A stretch of 64,000 nucleotides of DNA from a bacterium (GCA_027483535.1 JAIXUN010000002.1:434001-498000), one strand, 5' to 3'; positions 25,714 to 35,042 are shown, counted from the first letter of the stretch. The notes: generated by a model not told the origin, from the letters alone. Made by a program: numbers and translations.

Positions 25714-26733
25714 TCAGGGACGGATTCGGTGTACGTTTGGAATCCAGCAACGTACCCGTTCTAGATAGGCTTCGTATTCGCCGCCGAACTTGTTCGACAA
25801 ATGCTCTTCTTCAAGCGGACGAACCAACAACTCCCAGGCGATTCCCCCCATCACGCTATAGACGACGGTAAGTCCTGAGTTGAGGGCCGCACCCAACGCA
25901 ACGCCCTGAAGGACGGCAAGCAGGGCCATTGGGTTCCGCACATAGGCGTAGGGTCCAGAAACCACCAGCTTTTGCGTGCCCTCGGAAGGAAGCGGAGTGC
26001 CCGCTCCGCGCTTGGCCATTTCGACGCCCGAGGTGACGCCGATAGCTCCCAAGACTACGAAAATCACCATCGAGGTCGTCAGCAATACGGGAGAGACAGA
26101 TGGTAGGAGCCGCCAGCCAACTGCCCGTTCGAAGGCCGTCATGCCAGTAGGGAAGCCAAGAAAGAACACTATCCACATGCCGACCGTTTGGAACAGAGTT
26201 TTTCGCATGTTCGAGTTCACGTCGGAAGTCGAAGAATCCTGAAAGCGAAACGGACCCCACAAGATCGGAACCCGGCCATGCCGCATTGCAAAAGTAAGGG
26301 CAGCCCCGGCAGAGAGCATCATCACGTACGCCCCGTAACAAGCGGCTGGATCGAGAACAGCCCCGACGATACTCACCAAGAACGCATACGCCTGACCACC
26401 AAAGTGAACCCAAAGAAGCGGAGCCAAAAGCTCGGACCGATATCGCAGCAGAATCAAGCCGAGTACGGGCAGCACCCCGGCGAATAAGGCATCCCCAAGT
26501 AGTAATAGCCACCGAGCCTCTCCTGTAAAGGCTTTTCCAAGGGTGATCTGAGCCAGACGATCGGTGGTGCTGAGACCTACCCACCACGCAATCGTGGCAA
26601 GCAAAGTGAGTGCAAGAAACCAACGGGTCAGGAGAGTTTCGCGACGCTCGGTGTCAACAGCCGCCTGGGCTTCTGTCGTGTTACCGATTTCGAACGGCTC
26701 TTGCCCCACATCGCCCAGTATACGGGTGTCCAT
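25714..26733 (-). CDS. Membrane methyltransferase, isoprenylcysteine/phospholipid type
   Basis: A 339-residue multi-pass membrane protein with about seven to eight hydrophobic helices. The C-terminal ~100 residues carry the ICMT/PEMT signature: G-P-Y-A-Y-V-R-N-P-M and later E-E-x-x-L-x-x-x-F-G-x-E-Y-E-A-Y, which binds S-adenosylmethionine in the membrane. The N-terminal ~200 residues add extra membrane helices beyond the usual core. It may methylate a lipid or polyprenyl substrate. The gene stands alone behind a strong terminator of the upstream PEP-CTERM gene. Confidence 0.8.
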   Translation of the reverse strand: MDTRILGDVGQEPFEIGNTTEAQAAVDTERRETLLTRWFLALTLLATIAWWVGLSTTDRLAQITLGKAFTGEARWLLLLGDALFAGVLPVLGLILLRYRSELLAPLLWVHFGGQAYAFLVSIVGAVLDPAACYGAYVMMLSAGAALTFAMRHGRVPILWGPFRFQDSSTSDVNSNMRKTLFQTVGMWIVFFLGFPTGMTAFERAVGWRLLPSVSPVLLTTSMVIFVVLGAIGVTSGVEMAKRGAGTPLPSEGTQKLVVSGPYAYVRNPMALLAVLQGVALGAALNSGLTVVYSVMGGIAWELLVRPLEEEHLSNKFGGEYEAYLERVRCWIPNVHRIRP

Positions 26734-26754
26734 AACGAGGGCGACAAAAGCGCA

Positions 26755-26787
26755 TCAGCCCTATCGCAAGGTTTGCGATAGGGCTGA
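26755..26787 (-). terminator. Strong terminator of PEP-CTERM gene
   Basis: Perfect 15-bp stem (26755-26769 with 26773-26787) with a 3-nt loop; TTTT follows shortly on the minus strand. Confidence 0.8.
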
Positions 26788-26808
26788 CTAACGGTGAAGT
26801 GATGGTGC

Positions 26809-27423
26809 TTACTTCGCAGTCTTTCGCCGGCGAAGAGCAAGAAGTCCAACGCCAAGAGCCGCCAAAGTAGCGGGCTCTGGAACTGCGCTGGTGTACCGAA
26901 TGTTGTCAACACCGACCCAGTCGAAGAAGTCGCCTGGAGTTACTACAATGCTCGAAGTATTGAGCCCGGTGAGAGAAAGCGTCTGCGTTCCAGTACCGGT
27001 AGCGGTAGCCGATGACGTTACGCTTCCTCCACTAACGGCGAAGATACGCGTCGACGAAGCGGTGGATATTCCGCCGAAGTCGATGGAGATATCGCTGATC
27101 GGCTGAGCGAATGTGATCGTGAAGATGGCATCGCCGTTCTCGCCGAGCCAGCCGTTAAAGGTTCGGAGCAGCCGACCAGAGATGGGTGCGGTTAGACCGC
27201 CACCGACGTCGGTGGTCGTAAGCACCAGGTTCGTGTTCGTAGCAAAGCTGCCGGTCGGCGCTGTTAATGAGGCACCGGTTGTGTTGCCTGCAGTAAACGT
27301 GACGCCAGAGTACTGATTGCTCAGAATCTCTCCGTCTGCACGACCAGCCTCGTCAAACGTGATCAAGGTGGCAAAAGAAGCCGTGGAAACTGCCAAAGTG
27401 GCAGCGATCGCAATGAATTTCAT
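26809..27423 (-). CDS. PEP-CTERM protein
   Basis: About 204 residues from the ATG at 27423; the upstream extension is probably leader. Signal peptide M-K-F-I-A-I-A-A-T-L-A-V-S. The body is Thr/Ser/Gly-rich and beta-stranded (I-T-F-D-E-A-G, then F-A-Q-P-I-S-D-I-S-I-D-F), a frequent arrangement in PEP-CTERM anchors. It ends V-P-E-P-A-T-L-A-A-L-G, hydrophobic stretch, R-R-R-K-T-A-K. Unlike its relatives it has a ~35-nt leader that folds into a perfect hairpin, and its own strong terminator. Confidence 0.85.
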   Translation of the reverse strand: MKFIAIAATLAVSTASFATLITFDEAGRADGEILSNQYSGVTFTAGNTTGASLTAPTGSFATNTNLVLTTTDVGGGLTAPISGRLLRTFNGWLGENGDAIFTITFAQPISDISIDFGGISTASSTRIFAVSGGSVTSSATATGTGTQTLSLTGLNTSSIVVTPGDFFDWVGVDNIRYTSAVPEPATLAALGVGLLALRRRKTAK

Positions 27424-27431
27424 AGGTAACC

Positions 27432-27458
27432 CTGTCCCTGCAATAGTGTCAGGGACAG
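27432..27458 (-). promoter_or_regulatory. Hairpin in 5' leader of PEP-CTERM gene
   Basis: CTGTCCCTG pairs perfectly with CAGGGACAG (9 bp), just after a TATAGT -10 box, so it would sit at the very 5' end of the transcript and may stabilise it or act as an operator. Confidence 0.5.
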
Positions 27459-27680
27459 CTTTACTATAACAAATGCGCGCTTCTGCAGAAAGTAGATCGG
27501 AACGAACCAGCATTTATGCTGGTGCAAGGCTAAGTTATTCTCTCTAAAACATCGACAAAGCCAAGCGCGCAAACCGCTCACGGTTAGGTGTTTGCCTCAA
27601 CAACTAACGGAAGTTTATGAGTGGATAGATCCGGCGCGTCCGATCGATAGCATCTAGCCCAGCAGGGCGGTTTCAACTCT

Positions 27681-28652
27681 CTAAAATTGGTCTACATCTT
27701 CATCCGATGAGCACTGGTCTTTGCCGTCCTCTTTGAGCCAATCAAGCAGGTGCGAGATGCTAGAGGTGATGAGGCAGATGGAGGTGTCGGCTGCGCCATA
27801 GTAGATGCGCAGCGTGTCATTGTCATCATCCACCGTGAATCCGGTCGGGAAGACAACGTTATTCACGTCGCCCATTGTTTCGTAGCTTGCTTCCGGACCG
27901 AAAATCCAAGAATCGCCCCGCCGAATGCACTTGGTTGGGTCCTCAAGATCTAGCAACGCGATGCCTACTCGATAGAGCGATCCGGAAGCGTGTTTCCGTA
28001 CCCCGTGGTACAGAACCAGCCAGCCTTGATCGGTTTCTATCGGCGGCGGCCCTAATCCAATTTTGTTGGCATCCCACCACGCACCTTTCCGCGCCCGAAG
28101 AAGCACATGGTGCCCTCCCCAGTTACGCATATCGGGCGAGTAGGAGAGCCACATGTGTGCCGATTGCGCCGTTGAAGGACGGTGAACAAGGACATACTCC
28201 CCTTTCATTTTCCTTGGAAAAAGGGCCGCATCTTTATCATCGGCCTGCATCATCAGGCCGTGTCTCTCGAAGAAAACAAAATCTTTGGTGGAAGCAATCG
28301 CCACGCTTGGACCACTCTTCCCGAAGGCCGTATACGTGATGAAATACTCGTCTAGCTCTTCAAAGTAGGTAATTCTTGGGTCTTCAATGCCCCACAACTC
28401 TTCTGGATGGTTGACGGGATCGGACACGAAGCTCGGTTCCGGATCGATGATCCAGCCGTCGATCCCGTTTCGTGACCTTGCTACGCTCAGATGTGAGATT
28501 CCCCGTCGATCCTCCACTCGGCAGAGAAGCAATGTTGTGCCATCCCTTAACCGAATGGCTCCGGGATTGAAGACGCTATGGACTGGGTAAGGCCAATCTT
28601 TCGCTGAAAGAATGGGATTGCCTCCGGATCGAATGAACAGTTCGGGATACAG
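27681..28652 (-). CDS. GH130-type glycoside phosphorylase
   Basis: Five-bladed beta-propeller enzyme of the GH130 type, which phosphorolyses or hydrolyses beta-mannosides. Conserved blocks are V-F-N-P-G-A-I-R, L-L-L-C-R-V-E-D, E-D-P-R-I-T and W-D-A-N-K-I-G-L-G. The homologous frame extends upstream of the first TTG (28532) but contains no ATG, GTG or TTG back to a TAG inside the preceding gene; CTG at 28652 is the most plausible start and gives 323 residues. It lies 23 nt after the GT4 gene on the same strand, so the pair is probably an operon handling a mannose-type glycan. The 5' end is uncertain. Confidence 0.82.
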   Translation of the reverse strand: MYPELFIRSGGNPILSAKDWPYPVHSVFNPGAIRLRDGTTLLLCRVEDRRGISHLSVARSRNGIDGWIIDPEPSFVSDPVNHPEELWGIEDPRITYFEELDEYFITYTAFGKSGPSVAIASTKDFVFFERHGLMMQADDKDAALFPRKMKGEYVLVHRPSTAQSAHMWLSYSPDMRNWGGHHVLLRARKGAWWDANKIGLGPPPIETDQGWLVLYHGVRKHASGSLYRVGIALLDLEDPTKCIRRGDSWIFGPEASYETMGDVNNVVFPTGFTVDDDNDTLRIYYGAADTSICLITSSISHLLDWLKEDGKDQCSSDEDVDQF

Positions 28653-28675
28653 AGTGTTGTTGATGTTATGTCTCG

Positions 28676-30931
28676 TTAACCGGTTACTACCCGGTCGCGT
28701 AGTGTTGCTAGCTGGAGTTCGCTGAGCGCAGTTAGGTAAGAAATAGTCGACTCGGCACCCTGGTTCCAGTTGACCCCTTCGGCGCTAAGCCCATCACAGC
28801 AACTGCCTTCGCCGGGTATCGCAACCGGAATACCGTTGACGTTTCTTCCAAGGAACCAATCGAAGCACCAGTGAGCGTCTTCAAGAAACTCGTGATCATT
28901 GGTGATCCGATAGGCGGTGAGAGCTGCCGAAACCGTACTGCAAGCCTCAATAGGTTGCTGATCGAAGCCAATCGCGGAGATTTCGTTCGGACCAGCCCCT
29001 AGGCATCCGACAGGCGAGAAGTAACCGAACTTAGACGTTTGGTTTTCCATGAGCCAGGAGAGGAGCGAAATTCCTTCTCGCATGTAATCAGATCGGTCAA
29101 AGTAGTCGCCTGCCTCCAACAAAGCTTGAGGGATACGAGCGTTTGCATAGGCAAGGCGCTCCTCTGGCCATGGCCAATCGGTGGCCTTGTTGTCCGTAAC
29201 AATCGAATACAGCCTATTCGACATCTCCTCCAAGAGGGCGCTCACTACGGGTGAGTCAGAATTGCCTTCCAGAAACGCGCAACAGCCTAGAACCACGTAC
29301 GCCCAAGCTCTGGGGCTGGTCATCGGGTACATCGTGGGAACCGCCTGCTCGAATAATGCTTGCGCAAGCTTGGCGTGACTAAGACGCCGTGTGTGACCCA
29401 CGACGTAGCCAAGCGACCACATTGCTCGGCCCTGAGAATCTTCCGATCCTCCTCGATCCAGCCATTCGCGGCCGTAACTCAAGAAGTTGCGGAAGACCTT
29501 TTCGTCGCTTTCAAATGCGTTCGCTACAAACCCAAGGTAACGAGATTGGAGGTTCAGGACATGCTCGGAAGGAGCTTCCCCTTCTTCAATCACGACCGTA
29601 AGGATGAGGGCACGAGCGTTATCGTCGGTGCAGTACCCTTCGGACCGGTTTGGAACGGAGTAAAGCGCGTGTTGAAGAACACCTGTTTCGTCTGAAAGCG
29701 AAGTTAAGTGCTGCAGCACTCGATCAGGAACGGGCAGCGAAGAAATTTGCTGACGCTCGACGTGAGCGATTTTGTCTTGGCGACGAGCCCGAGTGAAAGA
29801 CTGCAAATAAAGTCGCCCAATACGATTCCAATACATGGTGGAAGCGAATCGGAGCGCGTTGGTGGAAATCTTGTCGTACTCCTTTGGATTTGTCCAATGG
29901 ACTAGGACGGCTTCCGCGATAGCGTTGGGGTCACGGAAGGGAACTAGGACGCCACGCTCGTTCGAAAGAACTTCTCTCGCGTACTCATACGGGGTTGAGA
30001 TAACAACGCTGCCGGCTCCAAGGGAGTAGGCAAGAGTTCCAGATGTTATCTGCACCGGGTTTAGATAAGGTGTGATATAGAAATCAGCTGCCGATAAGTA
30101 TTCCTTTACTTCCTCGATGTCTAAATATCGGTCGACAAAAATAATACTGTCATCGACCCCTAAATCGACTGCTAGCTGCTCTAGGCTTCGTCGATAGGTT
30201 TCCCCATTTGCAGCAGCTACATGTGGGTGGGTTGCACCCGCAACAATGTATTTAGTCTCTGGAAGCAGCTTGAGGAGAAGCGGCATCGCCTTAATGACGT
30301 TCTCGATACCCTTATCGGGTGAAAGGAGGCCGAACGTAAGAAGAATAGGTCCTGATGCGCTCATAGACTCTCTCCGGGCAAAGCCTGCCTCACTTGGAAT
30401 CTGGGGAATTCCGTGCGGAATGTAATCAATTTTGTCGCGACGGACTCCGTGATTGTCGTGAAGTATCTCGATGGCTCGATGACTCATCACCACCACTCGA
30501 CTCGAAAGCGAAAGCAACTGATCCATGACCATTCGCTCTTGCGGAGTAGGGTTTTGTAGAACCGTGTGGAGGGTAGTAACGATCGGAATCTTTACGTCTC
30601 CTAAAAGATTTAAGATATATTCTCCGCTCGAACCTCCGAAGATTCCAAATTCATGCTGAAGGCATAGAACACCGTATCCTCCTTGGTTAATGGAATGAAC
30701 GGCATCTCGATAGGACGAAAGAGATGAAGTTTCGATCCGTTGAGTAACTTCACTCGGATAATCCAAATCTTGTTCGTTCATCGCAAACACGTGAACGGAA
30801 ACATCCGGCTCGTTGGTTTTGAGTGAATCAACTAAATCCGCAGAGTATGTCGCAATTCCGCACCTTCGTGGGACATAGCTTCCGATTACTGCAACTGAGT
30901 TCGTGTCTTTAGTGGGAGTTGGTAATCGCAT
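28676..30931 (-). CDS. GT4 glycosyltransferase fused to an alpha-toroid domain
   Basis: A 751-residue two-domain protein from the ATG at 30931, which has TACAGT 6 nt upstream (a longer frame to 31072 is unlikely). Residues ~1-380 are a GT-B glycosyltransferase of family 4: Y-V-P-R-R-C-G-I-A-T at the acceptor side, L-L-S-P-D-K-G-I-E-N in the donor domain, and S-G-T-L-A-Y-S-L-G-A-G near the nucleotide site. Residues ~400-750 look like an (alpha/alpha)6 toroid (R-S-E-G-Y-C-T-D-D-N-A-R-A and W-P-W-P-E-E-R-L-A-Y). The GH130 gene follows directly. It probably builds a cell-surface or storage mannan-like glycan; sugar specificity is not readable. Confidence 0.85.
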   Translation of the reverse strand: MRLPTPTKDTNSVAVIGSYVPRRCGIATYSADLVDSLKTNEPDVSVHVFAMNEQDLDYPSEVTQRIETSSLSSYRDAVHSINQGGYGVLCLQHEFGIFGGSSGEYILNLLGDVKIPIVTTLHTVLQNPTPQERMVMDQLLSLSSRVVVMSHRAIEILHDNHGVRRDKIDYIPHGIPQIPSEAGFARRESMSASGPILLTFGLLSPDKGIENVIKAMPLLLKLLPETKYIVAGATHPHVAAANGETYRRSLEQLAVDLGVDDSIIFVDRYLDIEEVKEYLSAADFYITPYLNPVQITSGTLAYSLGAGSVVISTPYEYAREVLSNERGVLVPFRDPNAIAEAVLVHWTNPKEYDKISTNALRFASTMYWNRIGRLYLQSFTRARRQDKIAHVERQQISSLPVPDRVLQHLTSLSDETGVLQHALYSVPNRSEGYCTDDNARALILTVVIEEGEAPSEHVLNLQSRYLGFVANAFESDEKVFRNFLSYGREWLDRGGSEDSQGRAMWSLGYVVGHTRRLSHAKLAQALFEQAVPTMYPMTSPRAWAYVVLGCCAFLEGNSDSPVVSALLEEMSNRLYSIVTDNKATDWPWPEERLAYANARIPQALLEAGDYFDRSDYMREGISLLSWLMENQTSKFGYFSPVGCLGAGPNEISAIGFDQQPIEACSTVSAALTAYRITNDHEFLEDAHWCFDWFLGRNVNGIPVAIPGEGSCCDGLSAEGVNWNQGAESTISYLTALSELQLATLRDRVVTG

Positions 30932-31092
30932 AACTCCACTGTACGCCACTTTTTGAAGATTCCTGATAAAATCAACATAAAATAGTAAAAGAGCGCATTC
31001 TAGTGCAGGTTTTGCAAATTGGGGTACAGGTCCTGGATGCGTACAAAGTGTTGCAAGAACCGGTGAGGGCAAGCCAAGGTGCTAAGCGCCTC

Positions 31093-32997
31093 TCACCACT
31101 CTCCGGTCACTTCGGCAAGGATCGGTGCACCCAGTTCTCGGAGTCTGGCCAAGATCGCCGCTCTCTCGTCAACGCTCAAGCGTTTTTCAAAGTGGAGATC
31201 CGCGAGGGACTTCATGGAGACGATCACGGGCAGCACTGGACTGTCGAAGAAGTTTTCGCCTACACGAATTCCCCAGAGGTCCTTGATTGACTCGTTGTTT
31301 TCTAGCGCCAAAAAGCCGTTTTCCGAGATTGCCGTGCCTTCGAGCCAAAGAGATTCAAGATTTGGCAGCGAGAGGATTCGCCGAAGACCCTGGTCTGTGA
31401 TGGGCGCACCTTCGGCCCTTAGGGTAACGAGGGACGGAAACTGATAAGCCCAGTCGATGGATTCGCCGCAGATCTTCGTATGCCTAATATCTAGAGTGTG
31501 CAATGACTCTAGGCATCCCAATCGCTTTAATCCCTCATCCGTGATTTCGGTTTCCCCAACCTTCAGATTTTGTAAGGAAGGGTGGTTTCTTAGGCTCGTT
31601 AGGTCTTCGTCGGTAATGCTCGTCCGGTAGAGATTCAGGTCTTCTAACAACGGGCAACCCGAGAAATCGATCGGTGGTCCTGGCTCATACTCGCAAACGG
31701 CGGCGTCAAAAAACTTCAGGTTGGGGTTTTTCAGCCAGGATTCAATGCTCTCTCTTTTAGCTTTCGAAATTCCCAACCAAGCCTCCTCCAGCAGTGGGAG
31801 GGGGCTCGGACAACGCACCGGATGGTTTGAATTGTCGCTCAGAAACAAAGTTAGATCTTTTACCGGAAGACCTTGGAGCGATTCGAGAAGCTGTGCGGGA
31901 TCCAGTTCTTCGATCCCAAGCGACAGCTTCTCCAGATTGACCGCCTCGCCGAGGATCGCAAGAAAGTCTGGGTCCAACTCGCAGTCATGGACTGTCAGGT
32001 CTTTTATCGATGCCAACCACCTGGGCCATTCTAGCCCGACCAGGGAGCCGGCTCGGTCAAGCGAGAGCACTTCGAGGGTGGAGTTTTCTTTGAGGGCATT
32101 GAATCCCTTGTTCGTCAAATTTGCGTCGTCAACACGGAGTTCTTTCAGCTTCGGTAGCCTCGCCAGGAAAGAAAGCCCAACATCAGTGAACGCGTTGGCA
32201 TCCAGGCTCAGATCTTCGAGCGAGGTGATCTCGCTGAGAGCTTCTAGGTGGAAGTCCTCTAGCTGGCAGGAATCCAGCCAAAGTCGAGAGAGTTGGGGAA
32301 GACGTCTTAACGGTTGAAGTCCCTCAACACGCACAACTGACCTTTCTAAGTACAACGATTCCAGGTTTGGGCACTCGGCGAGTTTGGCGCCGAGGTTCGC
32401 GTCAAGGGTGATACGGGAAATCGATACAGAGCGGAGTGTTGTTGGCAGCCATCGGGCGAGCCCTCTCGATGTGACCTTCGTCTCACAGAGATTGAGACGT
32501 TCAAGAGATCGAAGCCGAGAGATGGACTCGAGTCCGATATCCGTGAGGTTTGTATTGTCAAGGTCGAGGTAATCAAGATGCGGCAAGGCTTCAAGGGCTC
32601 TTATATCTGCATCCTCAAGTTCAAGAAAGGTCGCTCTCAGGTGCGTTAACTGAACGTTGTTCAAGATAGCCGGAATCCACTCTGAAAGCCTTGCTCGGCT
32701 GGGCAACCGTAGGCTCTTGATATCCGTCCGACTCGCGACCATTTGTCGGGTCGCTTCTCCACAGAAGGCATGCCCAAGGTGAACGTCGTCGTAGGGAAAA
32801 GGCTGATCGCCTAGCCAGGCGAGAGCTTTGGCAAAGATGAGGTCTGCATACTCGTGGCGTTCCTCCGCAAAGACGAAGTATCTCTCTGCGATCGCAATGC
32901 GCAACTCCAGATCGACCTCCTCAGGTCGGAAGCCCTGCACCAGTCGGTCGAGCGCTATCCGTGTCGGGCAGGCAGTTATGGTTTCTTTGGTAATCAA
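31093..32997 (-). CDS. Leucine-rich repeat protein
   Basis: A 634-residue cytoplasmic-looking protein without a signal peptide. After an ~80-residue helical N-terminal region come roughly twenty leucine-rich repeats of 23-25 residues with the pattern L-x-x-L-x-L-x-x-N/T-x-I/L-T-D-x-G-L, e.g. L-D-Y-L-D-L-D-N-T-N-L-T-D-I-G-L. The repeats make a curved protein-binding surface; no enzymatic domain is attached. Start is TTG, with AGGA shortly upstream. Composition is a little AT-richer than neighbouring enzymes. The partner is unknown. Confidence 0.85.
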   Translation of the reverse strand: MITKETITACPTRIALDRLVQGFRPEEVDLELRIAIAERYFVFAEERHEYADLIFAKALAWLGDQPFPYDDVHLGHAFCGEATRQMVASRTDIKSLRLPSRARLSEWIPAILNNVQLTHLRATFLELEDADIRALEALPHLDYLDLDNTNLTDIGLESISRLRSLERLNLCETKVTSRGLARWLPTTLRSVSISRITLDANLGAKLAECPNLESLYLERSVVRVEGLQPLRRLPQLSRLWLDSCQLEDFHLEALSEITSLEDLSLDANAFTDVGLSFLARLPKLKELRVDDANLTNKGFNALKENSTLEVLSLDRAGSLVGLEWPRWLASIKDLTVHDCELDPDFLAILGEAVNLEKLSLGIEELDPAQLLESLQGLPVKDLTLFLSDNSNHPVRCPSPLPLLEEAWLGISKAKRESIESWLKNPNLKFFDAAVCEYEPGPPIDFSGCPLLEDLNLYRTSITDEDLTSLRNHPSLQNLKVGETEITDEGLKRLGCLESLHTLDIRHTKICGESIDWAYQFPSLVTLRAEGAPITDQGLRRILSLPNLESLWLEGTAISENGFLALENNESIKDLWGIRVGENFFDSPVLPVIVSMKSLADLHFEKRLSVDERAAILARLRELGAPILAEVTGEW

Positions 32998-33145
32998 TAA
33001 TCCTATTAAACCGGTTCTGAATAGTGCCGGTTAAGCTATAAATCGACGGGCGGGAACCTAGCTATTTTGCAGTGGGACAACTCCCGCATATGATGCTAAG
33101 TTATTGCGTTTAGCGATTCTTTTGATTGCTACTTGGGAAAAACTC

Positions 33146-33772
33146 ATGAAAGGTTCACTTTTGGTTCCAGGACTCGTTCTAGGCTTTGTCGCCGCAGCGA
33201 CCAACGCTTCGGCGAACATCGTCATATCCAATCTAAACGGTAACGACGGCTTTCAGACACAGGGTCTGAACGTCACCCGGAAGAAGGGCATGGCGTTCCT
33301 AGTCGACTCATCGAGCGTTTATCGCATCCAATCGGCTACCCTTCGACTCGAAGTTGTTGACGAGACGATGACCCCAATTCTCACCCTTCACGAGGATTCC
33401 GGCTCCGATAAACCCGCCGCCGTCATAGGGACCTTCACTAATCCGTCTTCATACTCGCTCGGTATCGCTAACTACACGTTTGAAGGCTCCTTCCTCGTGC
33501 AACCTTCCACGAAATACTGGATCCAACTTTCTGGAGTCGGTGCGTCAAATCAGCGGGACTTTGATTGGAAAGGTAGTTTCCCAGCGCAAACGCCATCGGG
33601 TGATTGGAGCCATGCTGGATCGAGGTTCACGGACGACGGCGGTCAGAGCTGGGCGAACTCCGTCATTCTAAACACCTACGAGATCAAGGCGACTGCTGTC
33701 CCCGAACCCGCAACGATGGCGGCGCTCGGTTTGGGTGTACTCGCAGTCGTTCGACGCCGCAAGGGCGCTTAA
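33146..33772 (+). CDS. PEP-CTERM protein, choice-of-anchor R type
   Basis: About 208 residues from the ATG at 33146, with signal peptide M-K-G-S-L-L-V-P-G-L-V-L. The beta-sandwich middle (S-V-Y-R-I-Q-S-A-T-L-R-L and S-T-K-Y-W-I-Q-L-S-G) matches the choice-of-anchor R group seen on diverse bacterial surface proteins. Ends V-P-E-P-A-T-M-A-A-L-G-L-G-V-L-A and V-R-R-R-K. The csaA-like gene starts 36 nt downstream on the same strand. Its function is presumably structural or adhesive. Confidence 0.87.
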   Translation: MKGSLLVPGLVLGFVAAATNASANIVISNLNGNDGFQTQGLNVTRKKGMAFLVDSSSVYRIQSATLRLEVVDETMTPILTLHEDSGSDKPAAVIGTFTNPSSYSLGIANYTFEGSFLVQPSTKYWIQLSGVGASNQRDFDWKGSFPAQTPSGDWSHAGSRFTDDGGQSWANSVILNTYEIKATAVPEPATMAALGLGVLAVVRRRKGA

Positions 33773-33808
33773 TCACCGGTAGACGGTTCCGCGGGTACGG
33801 TTTAACCC

Positions 33809-34144
33809 GTGGAACCACTCTCCTTTGCCGAGTTTGAGCGAGTCGATATTCGCGTCGGAACGATCGTCGCGGTCGAGGAATTCCCAAAGGCAAGAAAGCC
33901 CGCCTACAAACTCACCATCGACTTCGGCACGCTTGGAATCAAGCGATCCAGCGCGCAAATCACCCACCACTACACGCCCGAAGATCTCTTGAACAAACAA
34001 GTCTTGGCGGTTGTGAACTTTCCGCCGAAGCAGATCGCCGACTTCATGTCGGAATGCCTCACACTCGGCGTGCCGGATGAAAACGGAGCGGTGGTCCTTG
34101 TTCAGCCCGGCTTGTCCGTCCCAAACGGAGCCCGGCTCTTTTAA
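33809..34144 (+). CDS. csaA: CsaA-like tRNA-binding domain protein
   Basis: A 111-residue single-domain protein with the OB fold also found at the C-terminus of methionyl-tRNA synthetase and in Trbp111. Typical blocks are F-E-R-V-D-I-R-V-G-T-I, K-R-S-S-A-Q-I-T-H-H-Y, V-V-N-F-P-P-K-Q-I and S-E-C-L-T-L-G-V. CsaA is described as a homodimeric secretion-related chaperone that can bind tRNA. Starts with GTG almost directly after a TTTAAC sequence. Length matches the family. Confidence 0.92.
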   Translation: MEPLSFAEFERVDIRVGTIVAVEEFPKARKPAYKLTIDFGTLGIKRSSAQITHHYTPEDLLNKQVLAVVNFPPKQIADFMSECLTLGVPDENGAVVLVQPGLSVPNGARLF

Positions 34145-34184
34145 CCTTTGGCAAGCTGAATAAGGGCGAAGCCTTATGTAAAAA

Positions 34185-34216
34185 AGGTCGAGGCGGGACG
34201 AATCCCGCGCCGACCT
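34185..34216. terminator. Bidirectional terminator
   Basis: AGGTCG-x-GGCGGGA pairs with TCCCGCG-x-CGACCT around a CGAA loop, with an A-run before and T-rich sequence after, between convergent genes. Confidence 0.7.
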
Positions 34217-34241
34217 CTCTCGATTGAATCGAGGCGCTTCG

Positions 34242-34910
34242 TTACTTAGACCGCTTCCGACGAATCACCGCAGCTAGTCCAAGTCCCAACGCGGCTATGG
34301 TTGCGGGCTCCGGAACGGGATTCACGGTGAGGGACTGTAGCATCGGCGAGCCGTTCGAGCCGGCGTTGTTGGAGCCTACAAACTTGATTTCGACAAGATC
34401 CACCGAATGAAAGGCGGTATCCAGAACAAACTTCTGCTGGTCGAATCGAACTCCCGAAGTGTAGGAAATCGTTCCGTTTAGATTCGATGCGACGTTGTTG
34501 TAACTCCCGTTGTAGTGGTCACGAATATTGTCACCCTGGATCAGGTCGAATGTCTGATAGGCTCCGCCCGCTCCAAAGAACTCCACCTTGCCGTTGAACG
34601 CGCCAAATGCGCCGACGGTGCTATTGATTAGGGTGTACACCTCTTTCACGCCGAACACCCCAACCGGAACAACCTTCGTATTGTTCGCAAAGAACATGGA
34701 TCCAGTCCGACCGGTGCTCGTTTTGGCCAACACGTGGTCGATGCCCGCAATCGTCACCGTGCCACCCATCTGGGGATAGCCGCCGCCACCTGTAAAGGTG
34801 GTGATGTCCGCGTTCACCAGGGGATCGAAGTTGATGGAAACCTGCGCGTTCGCGACTTGACCCAGCCCAACGCTCCCCACTAACGCAATACTGTAAAGAA
34901 ATCTAGCCAT
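34242..34910 (-). CDS. PEP-CTERM protein
   Basis: About 222 residues from the ATG at 34910, giving the signal peptide M-A-R-F-L-Y-S-I-A-L-V-G. The beta-rich body (I-N-F-D-P-L-V-N, then S-V-D-L-V-E-I-K-F-V-G) is not a recognised enzyme. C-terminus V-P-E-P-A-T-I-A-A-L-G-L-G-L-A-A and I-R-R-K-R. TTTACT lies 4 nt before the start, a weaker version of the leaderless arrangement. A single gene. Confidence 0.85.
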   Translation of the reverse strand: MARFLYSIALVGSVGLGQVANAQVSINFDPLVNADITTFTGGGGYPQMGGTVTIAGIDHVLAKTSTGRTGSMFFANNTKVVPVGVFGVKEVYTLINSTVGAFGAFNGKVEFFGAGGAYQTFDLIQGDNIRDHYNGSYNNVASNLNGTISYTSGVRFDQQKFVLDTAFHSVDLVEIKFVGSNNAGSNGSPMLQSLTVNPVPEPATIAALGLGLAAVIRRKRSK

Positions 34911-35030
34911 AGCAAGTAAATGATAGAGGAATTCTGCTGAAATTTTGCGAAACGTTATCAATTGCTCTTAGAACCGGTAATTGGCAGTTTTTCAATCATC
35001 TTCGGACATACGCGGTTGTGCTGCGGTCGG

Positions 35031-35036
35031 TAAGAT
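35031..35036 (+). promoter_or_regulatory. -10 box (TAAGAT) of AlkD-like gene
   Basis: Ends 6 nt before the ATG at 35043 with no ribosome-binding site, fitting a leaderless start. Confidence 0.5.
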
Positions 35037-35042
35037 TCTCTC

